Below, piece after piece: positions 17,003 to 26,770 of a DNA stretch of 64,000 nt (its first letter is position 1; each line of letters opens with the position of its first letter). The stretch lies in the NCBI GenBank assembly GCA_030699385.1, contig JAUYMY010000060.1, forward strand, positions 1 to 64,000, in the 5' to 3' direction. The stretch comes from Methylobacter sp. Its GTDB lineage: Bacteria; Pseudomonadota; Gammaproteobacteria; Methylococcales; Methylomonadaceae. The notes beneath the pieces are model-generated. The model was not told the origin of the DNA, did not search any database, and saw only the letters and a list, made by a program, of their open reading frames with translations. A program made the translations under genes and the position numbers.

Positions 17003-17545
17003 ATGGAACAGCATTTTGCCAGGATTATCGAAGGCGTCGGTGAAGATTTAACACGCGAAGGTCTGATCGATACGCCAGCGCGCGCGGCTAAGGCATTCAA
17101 ATTTTTAAACAACGGCTACGAAAAAACGCTGGAAGAAGTGCTGAACGGGGCTATCTTCAGCGCCGATACCGAAGATATGGTGATTGTGAAGGATATTGAA
17201 CTGTACTCGCTGTGTGAGCATCATTTGTTGCCGTTTATCGGCAAGTGCCATGTGGGCTATCTGCCGCGCGGCAAGGTGATGGGCTTGTCCAAAGTGGCGC
17301 GGGTGATCGATATGTATGCGCGCCGTTTACAAATTCAGGAAAAACTGACCAAACAAATAGCCGATGCGATAGAGTTGGCAACCGGTGCGCGGGGCGTGGC
17401 GGTAGTGATTGAAGCCAAGCATTTGTGCATGATGATGCGCGGTGTTGAAAAGCAAAATTCGGTGATGACGACTTCGGTGATGACTGGGGCTTTCCGTAAG
17501 GAAATCAGCACCCGTTCCGAATTTTTAAACCTGATTAACCGATAA
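17003..17545 (+). CDS. folE: GTP cyclohydrolase I
   Basis: 180 residues, typical FolE-I length. It converts GTP to dihydroneopterin triphosphate, the first step of folate and pterin synthesis; methanotrophs also need methanopterin-type cofactors. Zinc and active-site motifs are visible: [20 protein letters not shown] (about residue 70), [20 protein letters not shown], and [22 protein letters not shown] at 17003 follows the end of family B repeat sequence by about 85 bases. hemH begins 31 bases after its stop. Confidence 0.96.
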   Translation: MEQHFARIIEGVGEDLTREGLIDTPARAAKAFKFLNNGYEKTLEEVLNGAIFSADTEDMVIVKDIELYSLCEHHLLPFIGKCHVGYLPRGKVMGLSKVARVIDMYARRLQIQEKLTKQIADAIELATGARGVAVVIEAKHLCMMMRGVEKQNSVMTTSVMTGAFRKEISTRSEFLNLINR

Positions 17546-17576
17546 ATTTAATTTTTTAGTGAGCTAAACCAAAGCA

Positions 17577-18545
17577 ATGACAGCAAAAAAAACCGGCGTA
17601 TTGTTGGCAAATCTGGGCTCGCCCACGGCTCCGACAACATCGGCAGTCAGGAAGTTCCTTCGGGCGTTTTTGTGGGATCCGCGCGTGGTCAACCTGCCTC
17701 GGCCGTTATGGTGGATGATACTGAACTTTTTTGTGCTGCCTTTTCGTCCACGTAAATCGGCCAAAGCTTACCGCAAAATCTGGCATGAAAAAGGTTCGCC
17801 GTTAATTTACCTGACCCGGCAGTTGACCGAGTTGGTTGCTGATAAGTTGCTGGATAAAGGTGTCACGACACAGCATGTGATGCGTTACGGCGAGCCCTCG
17901 ATAGCGAAGCAGTTGAGGGTTTTCAAACAGGCCGGGATTGATAATCTAATCGTGTTGCCGCTGTATCCGCAATACTCATCGACCACCACGGCATCGATTT
18001 ATGATGATGTCATTAAAGAGTTGAATCAGTGGAGGCATCTGCCGAACATTCACTTTATCAGCGATTATCATGAGCATAGCCATTACATTGCCGCCGTGGC
18101 TGAATCCATCGAGCAGAGCTGGCGCGAACACGGCAAAAACGAGCTGTTATTGATGTCTTTTCACGGCTTGCCCGAGCAGTTGACAAAATGGGGCGACCCT
18201 TATTTTCATCAATGCCATAAAACCGCCGCGCTGATTGCCGAAAAATTGGGCTTGGAACAAAAGCAGTGGATGATTGTGTTCCAGTCGCGTTTTGGCAAGG
18301 CGCAATGGCTAAAGCCTTATTGCGTGGACACCTTACAGGCGCTTCCCGGACAAGGCATCAAGACGATAGACGTGGTTTGTCCTGGTTTTGCTGTCGATTG
18401 CCTGGAAACGCTGGAAGAAATTGCGATGGAAAACAAGTCGATTTTTCTTGAGTCGGGAGGCAAAGAGTACCGCTATATAGCGGCGCTGAACGATTCGGAT
18501 ATTCATGTTGATGCGATAGTTAAGTTGATTGAACAGACGTTGTAG
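17577..18545 (+). CDS. hemH: ferrochelatase
   Basis: 322 residues. It inserts ferrous iron into protoporphyrin IX at the inner membrane, the last step of protohaem synthesis. Motifs include GVLLANLGSPTAPTT at the N-terminus, RYGEPSI (about 102), LPLYPQYSSTTTASI (about 128) and the catalytic-histidine segment LLMSFHGLPEQ (about 192), then FQSRFGKAQWLKPY and CPGFAVDCLETLEEI. It lies between folE and the MutS-like gene on the same strand. Confidence 0.96.
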   Translation: MTAKKTGVLLANLGSPTAPTTSAVRKFLRAFLWDPRVVNLPRPLWWMILNFFVLPFRPRKSAKAYRKIWHEKGSPLIYLTRQLTELVADKLLDKGVTTQHVMRYGEPSIAKQLRVFKQAGIDNLIVLPLYPQYSSTTTASIYDDVIKELNQWRHLPNIHFISDYHEHSHYIAAVAESIEQSWREHGKNELLLMSFHGLPEQLTKWGDPYFHQCHKTAALIAEKLGLEQKQWMIVFQSRFGKAQWLKPYCVDTLQALPGQGIKTIDVVCPGFAVDCLETLEEIAMENKSIFLESGGKEYRYIAALNDSDIHVDAIVKLIEQTL

Positions 18546-18583
18546 GGCAAACGATAGAATCCGTTAATAAAAAAGGCCAACCG

Positions 18584-20182
18584 ATGAAGCAAACACTCTT
18601 ACAAAGCTGGCAAGATAGCAGCTGGCCCACGATCAAATCCACCCAGCCGCTGGCAACCGGCGACGGCGTGATCGACGAAAGGTCTTTCAATACCATTGAA
18701 GTCGATGAATTGTTTGATCATGTCAATCATGCGGCTACGATAGCGGGGCAGGGCGTGTTGTACCGTTCGTTGGTTCAGCCGCTGGCTGAGCTGGAGCCGA
18801 TTAAGGCCAAGCAGCAAGCGGTTGAAGAATTGCGCGCTAATCCGGCACTGAAAGAACAGCTCGAACGCATCGTGCAACAAGCTGTCGACAATGAAAAAAA
18901 CTTCTATTTATTGCTGTTTGGCGAATTTCTCGGCTCGTTTGGCACCGCCCGCGAAGCCCATGAAATAGAAGGCTACGGCTATCTGCAATATAAACGCGGT
19001 ATTCGTTTTATGCTGGAATTGGTCGAGCAAATTGAATCTATCGACACGCCGAACAGCGCCTATTTGCAGGATATTTTCAATAAAATCAAAGCTTTTGCCG
19101 AATCGCGTGCGTATTCGCTGATGCAAGGGCCGGTTTATATCGGTGAAGAGGCTATTCAAAGCAAGGAGCAGCGCAAAGGTTCGTTTTCGCCGGCGATTAT
19201 TTTTAAACCCCGGTTGTTCAAACCGCTGCTGATCAGTGTGTTTGTCGGCGCGGTTTGGGCGCTGGCGCATTTTTTTCCTAGCGACATGTTCAAAGTATCT
19301 GTCGAAGCCATCCCGACTGCGGCGATTTTCTTCGTACCTTTGTTGCTGGCTTATCTGCCTATCGTCGGTGGTTTTGACCGGGACAGCTGCATTATCCCGC
19401 TCAGAAATGAGTTTAAAAAATCCCCTGAAGTGGCTGAGACACTTGATGCGCTCGGGCAACTTGACGAATTGCTGTCGTTTATAAATTTCGCCGATGGTTT
19501 TGGCGGCAATATGGTTTTGCCCGAATTGCTTGATGCACCGCATCACCGGATCAATTTGGCCGATGCCAGAAACCCGGTGTTGGGCAAACAAAATCCGGCT
19601 TATGTCGGCAACGATTTCGTGCTGGACGATGACAAACTGGTGCTGGTCACCGGCCCGAACAGCGGCGGTAAGACTGCTTTTTGCAAAACCGTTACCCAAA
19701 TCCAGCTGCTGGCGCAAATCGGCTGTTATGTGCCGGCGCAATCGGCAACATTGACTGTCGCCGACCGGATTTTTTATCAAGCGCCCGAAATTAGCCATCT
19801 TGACGATGGCGAAGGCCGTTTCGGCACTGAACTAAAGCGTACCAAAGACATCTTTTTGGCGACGACCGCGAAAAGCCTGGTGGCGCTGGATGAACTGTCG
19901 GAAGGTACGACCTTTGAGGAGAAAATGGAATCGTCGTCGAATGTGTTGAACGGCTTTTACCGCAAAGGCAACAGCACCCTGTTAATTACCCATAATCATC
20001 AACTGGTTGACCATTTTGTCGCCCAAGGCATTGGCTTGCCCAAACAAGTTGAGTTTGCCAATGACGCGCCGACTTACAAACTGGTTCCGGGCATCTCCCG
20101 TGTCAGCCATGCCGACCGCGTGGCGAAAAAAATCGGCTTTTCCAAAGAAGACATCGACAACTATCTGGCAGACTCACAATGA
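18584..20182 (+). CDS. MutS-related ATPase with predicted membrane segments
   Basis: 532 residues. The C-terminal part (about 340-520) is a MutS domain V ATPase with Walker [16 protein letters not shown], the [17 protein letters not shown] signature region, Walker [13 protein letters not shown] and a TLLITHNHQ switch. There is no mismatch-recognition domain I. The middle has two hydrophobic stretches (about 212-228 and 240-260, e.g. [16 protein letters not shown]) that look membrane-spanning. The N-terminal part resembles the MutS core/lever region. Function is unknown; mismatch repair itself is unlikely. The stop overlaps the purT ATG by 4 bases. Confidence 0.8.
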   Translation: MKQTLLQSWQDSSWPTIKSTQPLATGDGVIDERSFNTIEVDELFDHVNHAATIAGQGVLYRSLVQPLAELEPIKAKQQAVEELRANPALKEQLERIVQQAVDNEKNFYLLLFGEFLGSFGTAREAHEIEGYGYLQYKRGIRFMLELVEQIESIDTPNSAYLQDIFNKIKAFAESRAYSLMQGPVYIGEEAIQSKEQRKGSFSPAIIFKPRLFKPLLISVFVGAVWALAHFFPSDMFKVSVEAIPTAAIFFVPLLLAYLPIVGGFDRDSCIIPLRNEFKKSPEVAETLDALGQLDELLSFINFADGFGGNMVLPELLDAPHHRINLADARNPVLGKQNPAYVGNDFVLDDDKLVLVTGPNSGGKTAFCKTVTQIQLLAQIGCYVPAQSATLTVADRIFYQAPEISHLDDGEGRFGTELKRTKDIFLATTAKSLVALDELSEGTTFEEKMESSSNVLNGFYRKGNSTLLITHNHQLVDHFVAQGIGLPKQVEFANDAPTYKLVPGISRVSHADRVAKKIGFSKEDIDNYLADSQ

Positions 20183-21378
20183 AACTAGGCACCGCATTAT
20201 CCAACAGCGCGACCAAAGCCCTACTGCTCGGCAGCGGCGAATTAGGCAAGGAACTGGCGATTTGTCTGCAACGCTACGGCGTCGAAGTCATTGCCGTAGA
20301 CCGCTATGCCAATGCACCAGCGCAACATGTCGCCCATCGCAGCCATGTCATCGATATGACCGACACTGTAGCGGTCAAGCAACTGATTGCGCAGGAACAG
20401 CCCGATTTCATCATCCCGGAAATCGAAGCGATTGCGACGCAGGCGCTGGTCGATATTGAGGCGGAAGGTGGTTGTACGGTGGTGCCCAACGCTAGGGCAA
20501 TACAATTGACCATGAACCGCGAAGGCATCCGCACTTTGGCTGCCGAACAACTGAAAATCCCGACGTCGGCTTATGCTTTTGCCCAAAGTTTCGATGAATT
20601 GCAAGCGGCCGTTGACAGCGGCATCGGTTATCCGTGTTTTATCAAGCCGACCATGTCCTCATCGGGCAAAGGCCAGTCTATGGTTAAAAGCGCGGATCAA
20701 CTTAAGGCGGCCTGGGACACCGCCAAATCCAGCGGCCGCGTCGATACCGGCAAAGTCATTGTGGAAGCCAAAATAGACTTCGATTTTGAAATTACCCTAC
20801 TGACGGTACGCGCCAAAAACGCGCACGGCGATATAGAAACCCATTTTTGCGCGCCGATAGGCCATGTGCAAGAAAACGGCGATTATCGCGAGAGCTGGCA
20901 ACCGCAAGCCATGAGTGCCGGCGCGATTGAAGCCTCACAAGATATTGCCCATAAAATAACTGCCGAAATCGGCGGATTAGGTTTGTTTGGCGTTGAGCTG
21001 TTTATTAAAGGCGATAGCGTCTGGTTCAGCGAAGTCAGCCCCAGGCCGCATGATACCGGCATGGTGACGATGGCGACGCAAAGACAAAATGAATTTGAAT
21101 TACACGCCAGAGCTATTTTAGGCTTGCCGGTCAACACTGCGATGCACAGCGAAGGCGCCAGCGCGGTGATATTAGGCGGCTTGAATGCTCGCGGCGTGGT
21201 TTATGAGGGATTGGACAAGGCGCTGGCCGTTGCCGATAGCGAAATCAGATTATTCGGAAAACCGGAAGCTTTTACCCACAGGCGCATGGGCGTTGCCTTA
21301 GCCACCGCTGAAAACGTCGATGTCGCCAGAAGCAGGGCGGCTAAGGCCGCCGGCATGATCGTTATTAAACCTGACTAA
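20179..21378 (+). CDS. purT: formate-dependent phosphoribosylglycinamide formyltransferase
   Basis: 399 residues (E. coli PurT 392). It makes formyl-GAR from GAR, formate and ATP in purine synthesis. Formate is plentiful in a methane oxidiser, so this folate-independent route fits the physiology. ATP-grasp motifs visible: [14 protein letters not shown] at the N-terminus, [71 protein letters not shown] (shown here as separate known blocks) and RRMGVALA. It overlaps the MutS-like gene by 4 bases. Confidence 0.95.
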   Translation: MKLGTALSNSATKALLLGSGELGKELAICLQRYGVEVIAVDRYANAPAQHVAHRSHVIDMTDTVAVKQLIAQEQPDFIIPEIEAIATQALVDIEAEGGCTVVPNARAIQLTMNREGIRTLAAEQLKIPTSAYAFAQSFDELQAAVDSGIGYPCFIKPTMSSSGKGQSMVKSADQLKAAWDTAKSSGRVDTGKVIVEAKIDFDFEITLLTVRAKNAHGDIETHFCAPIGHVQENGDYRESWQPQAMSAGAIEASQDIAHKITAEIGGLGLFGVELFIKGDSVWFSEVSPRPHDTGMVTMATQRQNEFELHARAILGLPVNTAMHSEGASAVILGGLNARGVVYEGLDKALAVADSEIRLFGKPEAFTHRRMGVALATAENVDVARSRAAKAAGMIVIKPD

Positions 21379-21390
21379 TAGGTAAACGTT

Positions 21391-22071
21391 ATGATGAAAA
21401 TGGCCGTTATTTTAACCAGTTTATTAGCCTCAAACGCCGTGCTGGCTGACATTTATAAATATGTTGATGCGGCCGGTACGATTCACTATACCGACAGACC
21501 CAAACAGAATTCACATAAACTGGTCACGCAAAAAAAGAAGGTGCTGATAGGCATGATACAAGGCGCTATCTGTACCAATGGTCGCGGTTCCTTTTCTGAC
21601 AAGGCTTTAGATAGCTCTTATAAATGCACACACTATACCAAGGAGGCGACTTATTTTGCCGCCCTACCTTATATGGGCACTAACAAAAAGAAATTTGCCG
21701 ATTTGGTTAACGAGGCCGCCAACCGGCATCAAGTTGATGCCAGATTGGTACACGCCGTCATTCAAGCCGAATCGGCCTACAATGCCAGCGCTATCTCCTC
21801 AGCCGGTGCTGTAGGTTTAATGCAGTTGATGCCCGGCACGGCAAAGCGTTATGGCGTTGTCGACCGCAATAATCCGGTGCAAAATATCGATGGCGGCACC
21901 CATTATTTGAAAGATTTGCTCAAAATGTTTAATTCAAATCTGGATCTCGCGGTTGCGGCTTATAACGCAGGGGAGGGCGCGGTGATGAAATACAACAACT
22001 CCATCCCGCCCTATCCCGAAACGCAAAATTACGTTAAAACCGTGCTGGCTTTGTATGACAAGCGATCTTGA
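21391..22071 (+). CDS. lytic transglycosylase with N-terminal DUF4124-like region
   Basis: 226 residues. Signal peptide 1-19 (ending VLAD) for export. Residues 20-45 (IYKYVDAAGTIHYTDRPKQN) are a DUF4124-type segment. The SLT domain (about 105-220) has the catalytic Glu in VIQAESAYN, then SSAGAVGLMQLMPGTAKRYG and AVAAYNAGEGAV. It cleaves the peptidoglycan glycan strand to give anhydromuropeptides. It starts 12 bases after purT and ends before a repeat-filled gap. Confidence 0.92.
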   Translation: MMKMAVILTSLLASNAVLADIYKYVDAAGTIHYTDRPKQNSHKLVTQKKKVLIGMIQGAICTNGRGSFSDKALDSSYKCTHYTKEATYFAALPYMGTNKKKFADLVNEAANRHQVDARLVHAVIQAESAYNASAISSAGAVGLMQLMPGTAKRYGVVDRNNPVQNIDGGTHYLKDLLKMFNSNLDLAVAAYNAGEGAVMKYNNSIPPYPETQNYVKTVLALYDKRS

Positions 22072-22140
22072 GCTTTAGGCACCGATCAAAATAGCGTCCA
22101 CGAAAAAAAGTAACGTCTCGAGAAATGACCATTCAGTGCT

Positions 22141-22342
22141 TGGGCGATTTTCTGAAAAAAACAGTCCAAAATAATTGTCCACGAAAAGCACGAAAAGCCA
22201 AAAGTAGCATCTCCAGGCGACACGAAAATAAGTGACGCTATTATATTTTGACTGCTTTTTTTCGTGGCTTTCGTGACTTTCGTGGACTTTGTTTTTCTAC
22301 AGCTTTCGATCATCAGGGACATTTTTTATTAGAAATCACCTT
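22141..22342. repeat. family A MITE-like repeat, copy 1
   Basis: About 200 bp, same family as copies at 23264, 34262 and 61375. Ends are inverted: GGGCGATTTTCTGAAAAA on the left and AGAAATCACCTT on the right. Inside are blocks rich in CACGAAAA and their complement TTTTCGTG, which fold on each other. Reverse orientation compared with copy 3. A truncated piece (about 22096-22128) precedes it. Together these fill the 321-base gap between the transglycosylase and the epimerase gene; a usual leader (22343-22392) remains. Confidence 0.8.
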
Positions 22343-22392
22343 GCCTGCCTGTGAGTAATCAGAATCCCATTTAACAACTACATAAACTCAAC

Positions 22393-23259
22393 ATGGCGAA
22401 AATTTTAATTGTCGGCTGCGGCGCGATAGGTTCTGAACTGGGTCGTGTTTTATCAGTCCAAGGCCATGAGGTGACCGGTTTAAAACGCAATCCGCCCGAA
22501 TCGGCGCTAGACGGCATCCGTTATATTGCTGCCGATATAAGCTCTGCCGCCGATCTGGCCGCGTTGGACAGCGATTTTACTCACGCATTTTTTATCGTGT
22601 CGCCGACCGGGCGCACTGAACCAAGTTACCGTGCTGTTTACGAAACAGGCCTTAATAATTTGCTCGATAAACTGCCGAAAACGTGGTGGCTGATGGTGTC
22701 ATCGACCAGCGTTTACGGGCAAACGCAAGGCGAATGGGTGGATGAAGATTCGTCCGCCGAGCCGACGAATATCACTAGCCGCTTAATCAGACAGGCCGAG
22801 CAACGCGTGATGGCGGCAAATAGTGCCAATATCGTGCTGCGCTTTTCCGGCATTTACGGGTCGGGGCGGGAATATTTGTTAAGGCAGGCGCTACAGACCC
22901 CCGCGATACAGCAAACGCCGCCTTATTTTACCAACCGCATACATCAGCACGATTGCGTTGGCGCACTGGCTTTTTTACTGGAACGCAGTATCGCCGGAGC
23001 CGTGCTGGATCAATGCTATATCGCCAGCGACGATGACCCGGCGCCGACTTGGGAAGTCATGACTTGGCTGGCAGCACAGCTAAACTGTACGCCACCGACA
23101 GCCAAGCACAGTGCCGATGCCGAGATGAATAAACGCTGTCGCAATAGCCGCTTAAAAGCGCTGGGTTATCAGTGGCAATATCCGGGCTATAAAGATGGCT
23201 ATGCGGCATTAATCAGCACAAAAAAACCACTCGAAGGTGGATTTTCGGTCTTACAATGA
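22393..23259 (+). CDS. NAD(P)-binding epimerase/dehydratase-like protein
   Basis: 288 residues. An atypical/extended SDR fold: N-terminal ILIVGCGAIGSELGRVLSVQGH (shown as the dinucleotide-binding region, Gly pattern GxGxxG), then MVSSTSVYGQTQGEWVDE, which carries the serine and tyrosine (YG) of the catalytic area, and LRFSGIYGSGREYLL. It resembles the YeeZ/YbjT-like family of SDR proteins. Substrate unknown. It is flanked on both sides by family A repeats, the second starting just after its stop. Confidence 0.8.
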   Translation: MAKILIVGCGAIGSELGRVLSVQGHEVTGLKRNPPESALDGIRYIAADISSAADLAALDSDFTHAFFIVSPTGRTEPSYRAVYETGLNNLLDKLPKTWWLMVSSTSVYGQTQGEWVDEDSSAEPTNITSRLIRQAEQRVMAANSANIVLRFSGIYGSGREYLLRQALQTPAIQQTPPYFTNRIHQHDCVGALAFLLERSIAGAVLDQCYIASDDDPAPTWEVMTWLAAQLNCTPPTAKHSADAEMNKRCRNSRLKALGYQWQYPGYKDGYAALISTKKPLEGGFSVLQ

Positions 23260-23263
23260 AACT

Positions 23264-23425
23264 GCTTAGGCGATTTCTGAGAAAGAATATCCCCTAATGG
23301 TCGTGGCTGTAGAAAAACAGAGTCCACGAAAATCACAAAAAACACGAAAATTTTGTATTTTTCGTGTTTTTCGTGCCTTTCGTGGACAATTATTTGGGTA
23401 TGCTCTTTTCAGGAAATAGCCTTAG
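23264..23425. repeat. family A MITE-like repeat, copy 2
   Basis: About 160 bp. Left end GCTTAGGCGATTTCTGAGAA, right end TTTTCAGGAAATAGCCTTAG, inverted with respect to each other. Its right terminus supplies the stop codon of the minus-strand SulP-USP gene (23422-23424). The core holds the ACGAAAA / TTTTCGT foldback. Confidence 0.8.
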
Positions 23426-25737
23426 TTGGTTTTTGGATCAGGTCTATCCCAGAACCGGCTGGCAATTAAGGCATCAAGCAGATTTAAATGATCGCCAACA
23501 TGCTTGACCGCAATAATGGGGATAGGTGAATCCATCATGGTTTGCGAGGTCGCACTGCCCAGTAGAATGGTTGCGGCATTGCTGCGGCCGCGTGTGCTCA
23601 TCACGATCAGGTCGGCTTCAAGCTCTTTGGCTTTGCGTAAGATCGCGTTGGCAGGAACGCTGCTTTCGATAAACTCAGGTTTGATGCTGATGCCGTGAGT
23701 TTCGATGCTTGCCACAAACTCTTCAAAAACATGCTGTTCATGCCATTTGACTTCGTCTACATGCTCCTCGTAGCGTATCGTCGAGGAGTCGAAATAAACG
23801 TGCAATGCAGTCACTTCACTCAAGCCGTGCAACTTAGCCAGCGCAGTTGCTTGCGATAAGCTGTCGGCGGACGCTTTGGAAAAATCAACCGGGGCAACAA
23901 TGCGCTTGATGTCGCGGGCGGTGCCTTCAGGGATCATCCACACCGAGGCTTTGGTAATCATCGCTAAACGGCGGCCTAAAGAACGCTGTCCAGACCGCTC
24001 TTTGCGATGACCCAGCAAAATCAGATCGGAATTTGCGGTCACGGTATATTCAATCAGTTTGTCGAGGCGCGAGGCCCCGCTCATGACGTGGCTATTTAAG
24101 GTCAGGCCTTCAACCGGGGTATCGAAATATTTATCGACCTCATCACGAATGCGCTGTTTGATCGACGCTTCTTGTTTCGGCTGAATCGGTTGTTGTTGCG
24201 GCGGAATTACATGCACGAAGGTAAATTGCTGGGCGATCTGGCGTCTGGCAAGGTTGGCGGCATAATGCAGCAATTCAGCATCTTCATCGGTCATCGCCAA
24301 CGGCACGGTCACATTATTAAAGCGGCCATCTGAGGCAATGATGGCTTGGGCTTTACCGTGCGCTTCCAGTTCATGTTCGATGCCGTGTTTGACCGGTTTA
24401 TCGAGAAATTTGAACAGCAGGCCATAAATGATTAAGGCTGACAGTACGCCGGTCAAAAAGTCGGTCATCGGCACCATCACGGCGGTATAAGTCATTAAAC
24501 CGGCATGGAATTTGTTGTGCGCTAAAACTTCTTTAATTTCAGCGGGCTTGAACATATTAGTCGCCACCCACAGCAAAATGCCGCCGATGCAGGCCATCGG
24601 CACCATTTCCAGATAACTGGCGATGTAATAAGCCAAAGCCAATTTAAGAATTGCTTTGAAATAACCTGCCAACGGCGTAACGGCACCCGCTTTGATGCTG
24701 GTGGCTGTTCTGGCCAGTGCGCCGGTGCAGGGAAAGCCGTTGACCAGCGGCACAATAATCTGCACCAAACCTTGGCCCCAGAATTCTTTGTCAGGATTGA
24801 ACGGGGTTTTGCGGTTATCGGCAAGGCGGTCAGCCATCGACGAACACAGCAAACTTTCGACGCCGGACACGAACACAATAGCTAATACGAAATAGACAAT
24901 ATCGAGCATCACGCCTGAGGTCATTGCGGGCATGATCGGCGGTGTAAACACGAAAAAATTATTCGGGATTGAGCCGTAAATGTCGCCGACCAGCATGATG
25001 CCTTTGTCGCCCAACAAGGTCGCGGTCACAAGGGTGGAGGTGGCAATCGCGATCAGCGGCGCCGGAATAAATATTGAAATGCGCAACAAATATTTGGTTA
25101 GTGCAAAGGTGCCGAGGCCTATCAGGACAGCCCAGCCATTGATCATGTCAATATGGGCGAAGGCCTGCAAAACAGCGTCAAAAAAGCCACCTCCGGCTCC
25201 GTCATCCTGCCCGAGCATGTCTTTGAGATTTTCTACACCGAGAATATCCTCGATATTGGTCAGCGCGATCACCACCGCGATACCGACGGTAAAGCCGACA
25301 ACGATAGAATTGGGCACCAGTTTGGCGTATTTGCCAAGTCCGAATACCCCCATCAGCATCAATACCACACCGGCTATGATAGACACCAGCACCAGAAAAC
25401 CGTGGGCTTCCTGTAGTGTGCCGCCGCTGGCTTCGCCGTATTTTGTTATCAGTGCGGCAATTAACGGGATAAAGGCGGCAGTAGGGCCGTAAACCTGATA
25501 TTTGGAGCCGCCCCAGGTTCGGCCGACCGCACAGGCCAGCGCGCCGGCAATGATGCCTTGCTCCGGCCGTAGTCCCATCGCCATAGAAAAACCCATGGCC
25601 ATAGGAATCGCGGTCAGCGCGACGATTAAGCCGGCGCTAAAATCGCGATAAGTGGTTTGCATCCAGGTGTCGCGGGTTAAGTCCTCCCAGCGGCTGTCAA
25701 AAAAGGTATTGAAGAGCTTTAATCGTTGCAAAATCAT
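23422..25737 (-). CDS. SulP-family transporter fused to two universal stress domains
   Basis: 771 residues. SulP membrane domain at about 1-460 with FSAGLIVALTAIPMAMGFSMA, PTAAFIPLIAALI and FPCTGALARTATSIKAGA. It has no STAS domain; instead two Usp domains follow (about 475-605 and 610-750), the second with IKRIVAPVDFSKASADSL and LIVMSTRGRSNAATILLGSA. It probably imports an anion (bicarbonate or sulfate) under control of nucleotide or stress signals through the Usp part. Three 11-bp direct repeats lie upstream (25790-25822). The last codon and stop come from a family A repeat. Confidence 0.88.
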   Translation of the reverse strand: MILQRLKLFNTFFDSRWEDLTRDTWMQTTYRDFSAGLIVALTAIPMAMGFSMAMGLRPEQGIIAGALACAVGRTWGGSKYQVYGPTAAFIPLIAALITKYGEASGGTLQEAHGFLVLVSIIAGVVLMLMGVFGLGKYAKLVPNSIVVGFTVGIAVVIALTNIEDILGVENLKDMLGQDDGAGGGFFDAVLQAFAHIDMINGWAVLIGLGTFALTKYLLRISIFIPAPLIAIATSTLVTATLLGDKGIMLVGDIYGSIPNNFFVFTPPIMPAMTSGVMLDIVYFVLAIVFVSGVESLLCSSMADRLADNRKTPFNPDKEFWGQGLVQIIVPLVNGFPCTGALARTATSIKAGAVTPLAGYFKAILKLALAYYIASYLEMVPMACIGGILLWVATNMFKPAEIKEVLAHNKFHAGLMTYTAVMVPMTDFLTGVLSALIIYGLLFKFLDKPVKHGIEHELEAHGKAQAIIASDGRFNNVTVPLAMTDEDAELLHYAANLARRQIAQQFTFVHVIPPQQQPIQPKQEASIKQRIRDEVDKYFDTPVEGLTLNSHVMSGASRLDKLIEYTVTANSDLILLGHRKERSGQRSLGRRLAMITKASVWMIPEGTARDIKRIVAPVDFSKASADSLSQATALAKLHGLSEVTALHVYFDSSTIRYEEHVDEVKWHEQHVFEEFVASIETHGISIKPEFIESSVPANAILRKAKELEADLIVMSTRGRSNAATILLGSATSQTMMDSPIPIIAVKHVGDHLNLLDALIASRFWDRPDPKTN

Positions 25738-25789
25738 CGGTTATTTCCTCGTGAAAAGGGCGTGTTCGGATAATATTGTATCGATACTA

Positions 25790-25822
25790 CCTTTCACGAA
25801 CCTTTCACAAACCTTTCAGAAA
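25790..25822 (-). promoter_or_regulatory. three 11-bp direct repeats upstream of SulP-USP gene
   Basis: CCTTTCACGAA (25790-25800), CCTTTCACAAA (25801-25811) and CCTTTCAGAAA (25812-25822) follow one another with exactly 11-bp period, about 53-85 bases upstream of the ATG at 25737. On the gene strand each reads like TTCGTGAAAGG. Such helically phased repeats are the usual shape of OmpR/PhoB-type activator sites, but the sequence differs from the classical Pho box, so the regulator is unknown. Confidence 0.6.
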
Positions 25823-25834
25823 TACAACAAGCGG

Positions 25835-26626
25835 CTAATTGACCCGATCGACTTTAATCAAAATACGCATCCGTTTATCGGCGGTTTGCCGTCTATTGAC
25901 GTGCGTGCTTTCGCTGCGGATTTCGCCAGTGCCGCCCAGTTCCACCCATTCGCCAAGATTCACTCTGAGGGTTGATTGCGCGTTTTGAGTCTCGATTTGA
26001 CGTTGATTGTTCATTTTGTCCGACCAGGGCGAAACATTCAGTATCACTTGCTGGCCGACCAATTGCGGCGTTACCGAAAAGCCGGTGGTCGCCTCGATCA
26101 ACTCGGTTGTGCCGGGATAACCGTAGCCGGAAAAATTTTGCTGTGAATAAAGCTTACCGGCTTTGATGTAAGCCGGAACGCCTTCCAGCGTTCGGATGGT
26201 TTGAGTGTTTTCATCGGCTTGTTTATCTTGGGTTTGATGAACATAGCCGCGCATGGCGATGCTGGTTTTTGCTGTATTGTTCGCCGAACTATGCAGCCGG
26301 ATGTTGGCGGCGGCATTAAGTTCGTTGGCGTTAGCCTGCTGGCTTTGAATGACGGTAATGAGCAGATTGCTCTGGCGCACATCGAGTTGTTGAATCAGCG
26401 CCTTGATGCCATCAAGTTGGTCAGGCGTGGTTTTGACTAATAGGCTAGAGCCGTTATCAATCAGCTGTGCGCTATCGCCGAGCAAAGGCGCCAGCAGCGG
26501 CACCAACTCGGATGCCGGTCTATTGTTTAAGGGAATCACCTCAATCGTGGTGTCGGCGGCAAGCGCGCACTGTCCGAACAGGGTGCCGAACAGGGTTATG
26601 AATATCGCTATTAAAAAAATTTTCAA
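25835..26626 (-). CDS. short secretin-like periplasmic protein
   Basis: 263 residues with a signal peptide (about 1-23, ending ALAAD). Residues 25-95 are a secretin N-domain (TTIEVIPLNNRPASELVPLL, then IDNGSSLLVKTTPDQL and IKALIQQLDVRQ). The second half (GFSVTPQLVGQQVILNVSPW, WVELGGTGE) resembles part of the secretin core. It is far shorter than GspD/PilQ, so it could not form a normal gate alone. No other secretion genes are nearby. It may be an orphan periplasmic scaffold. Located 98 bases upstream of the SulP-USP gene on the same strand. Confidence 0.7.
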   Translation of the reverse strand: MKIFLIAIFITLFGTLFGQCALAADTTIEVIPLNNRPASELVPLLAPLLGDSAQLIDNGSSLLVKTTPDQLDGIKALIQQLDVRQSNLLITVIQSQQANANELNAAANIRLHSSANNTAKTSIAMRGYVHQTQDKQADENTQTIRTLEGVPAYIKAGKLYSQQNFSGYGYPGTTELIEATTGFSVTPQLVGQQVILNVSPWSDKMNNQRQIETQNAQSTLRVNLGEWVELGGTGEIRSESTHVNRRQTADKRMRILIKVDRVN

Positions 26627-26770
26627 GGGAATCTCCAGTGCAGGTTAAGCGTTAATGGTATCACTCTTTAAAATAGTTGGATTTGCGGACGGGATATAGT
26701 TATTCCGAACTATTTTGTCCCTGTTACAATTCAAGCTAAAAACCGCACAGCATTTTTTGGATAATTCACT

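Noticed and set aside
22141-23425. Repeats with CACGAAAA blocks as a possible CRISPR array
   Set aside because: Blocks are irregular and fold back on each other; no constant repeat length, no unique spacers, no cas genes.
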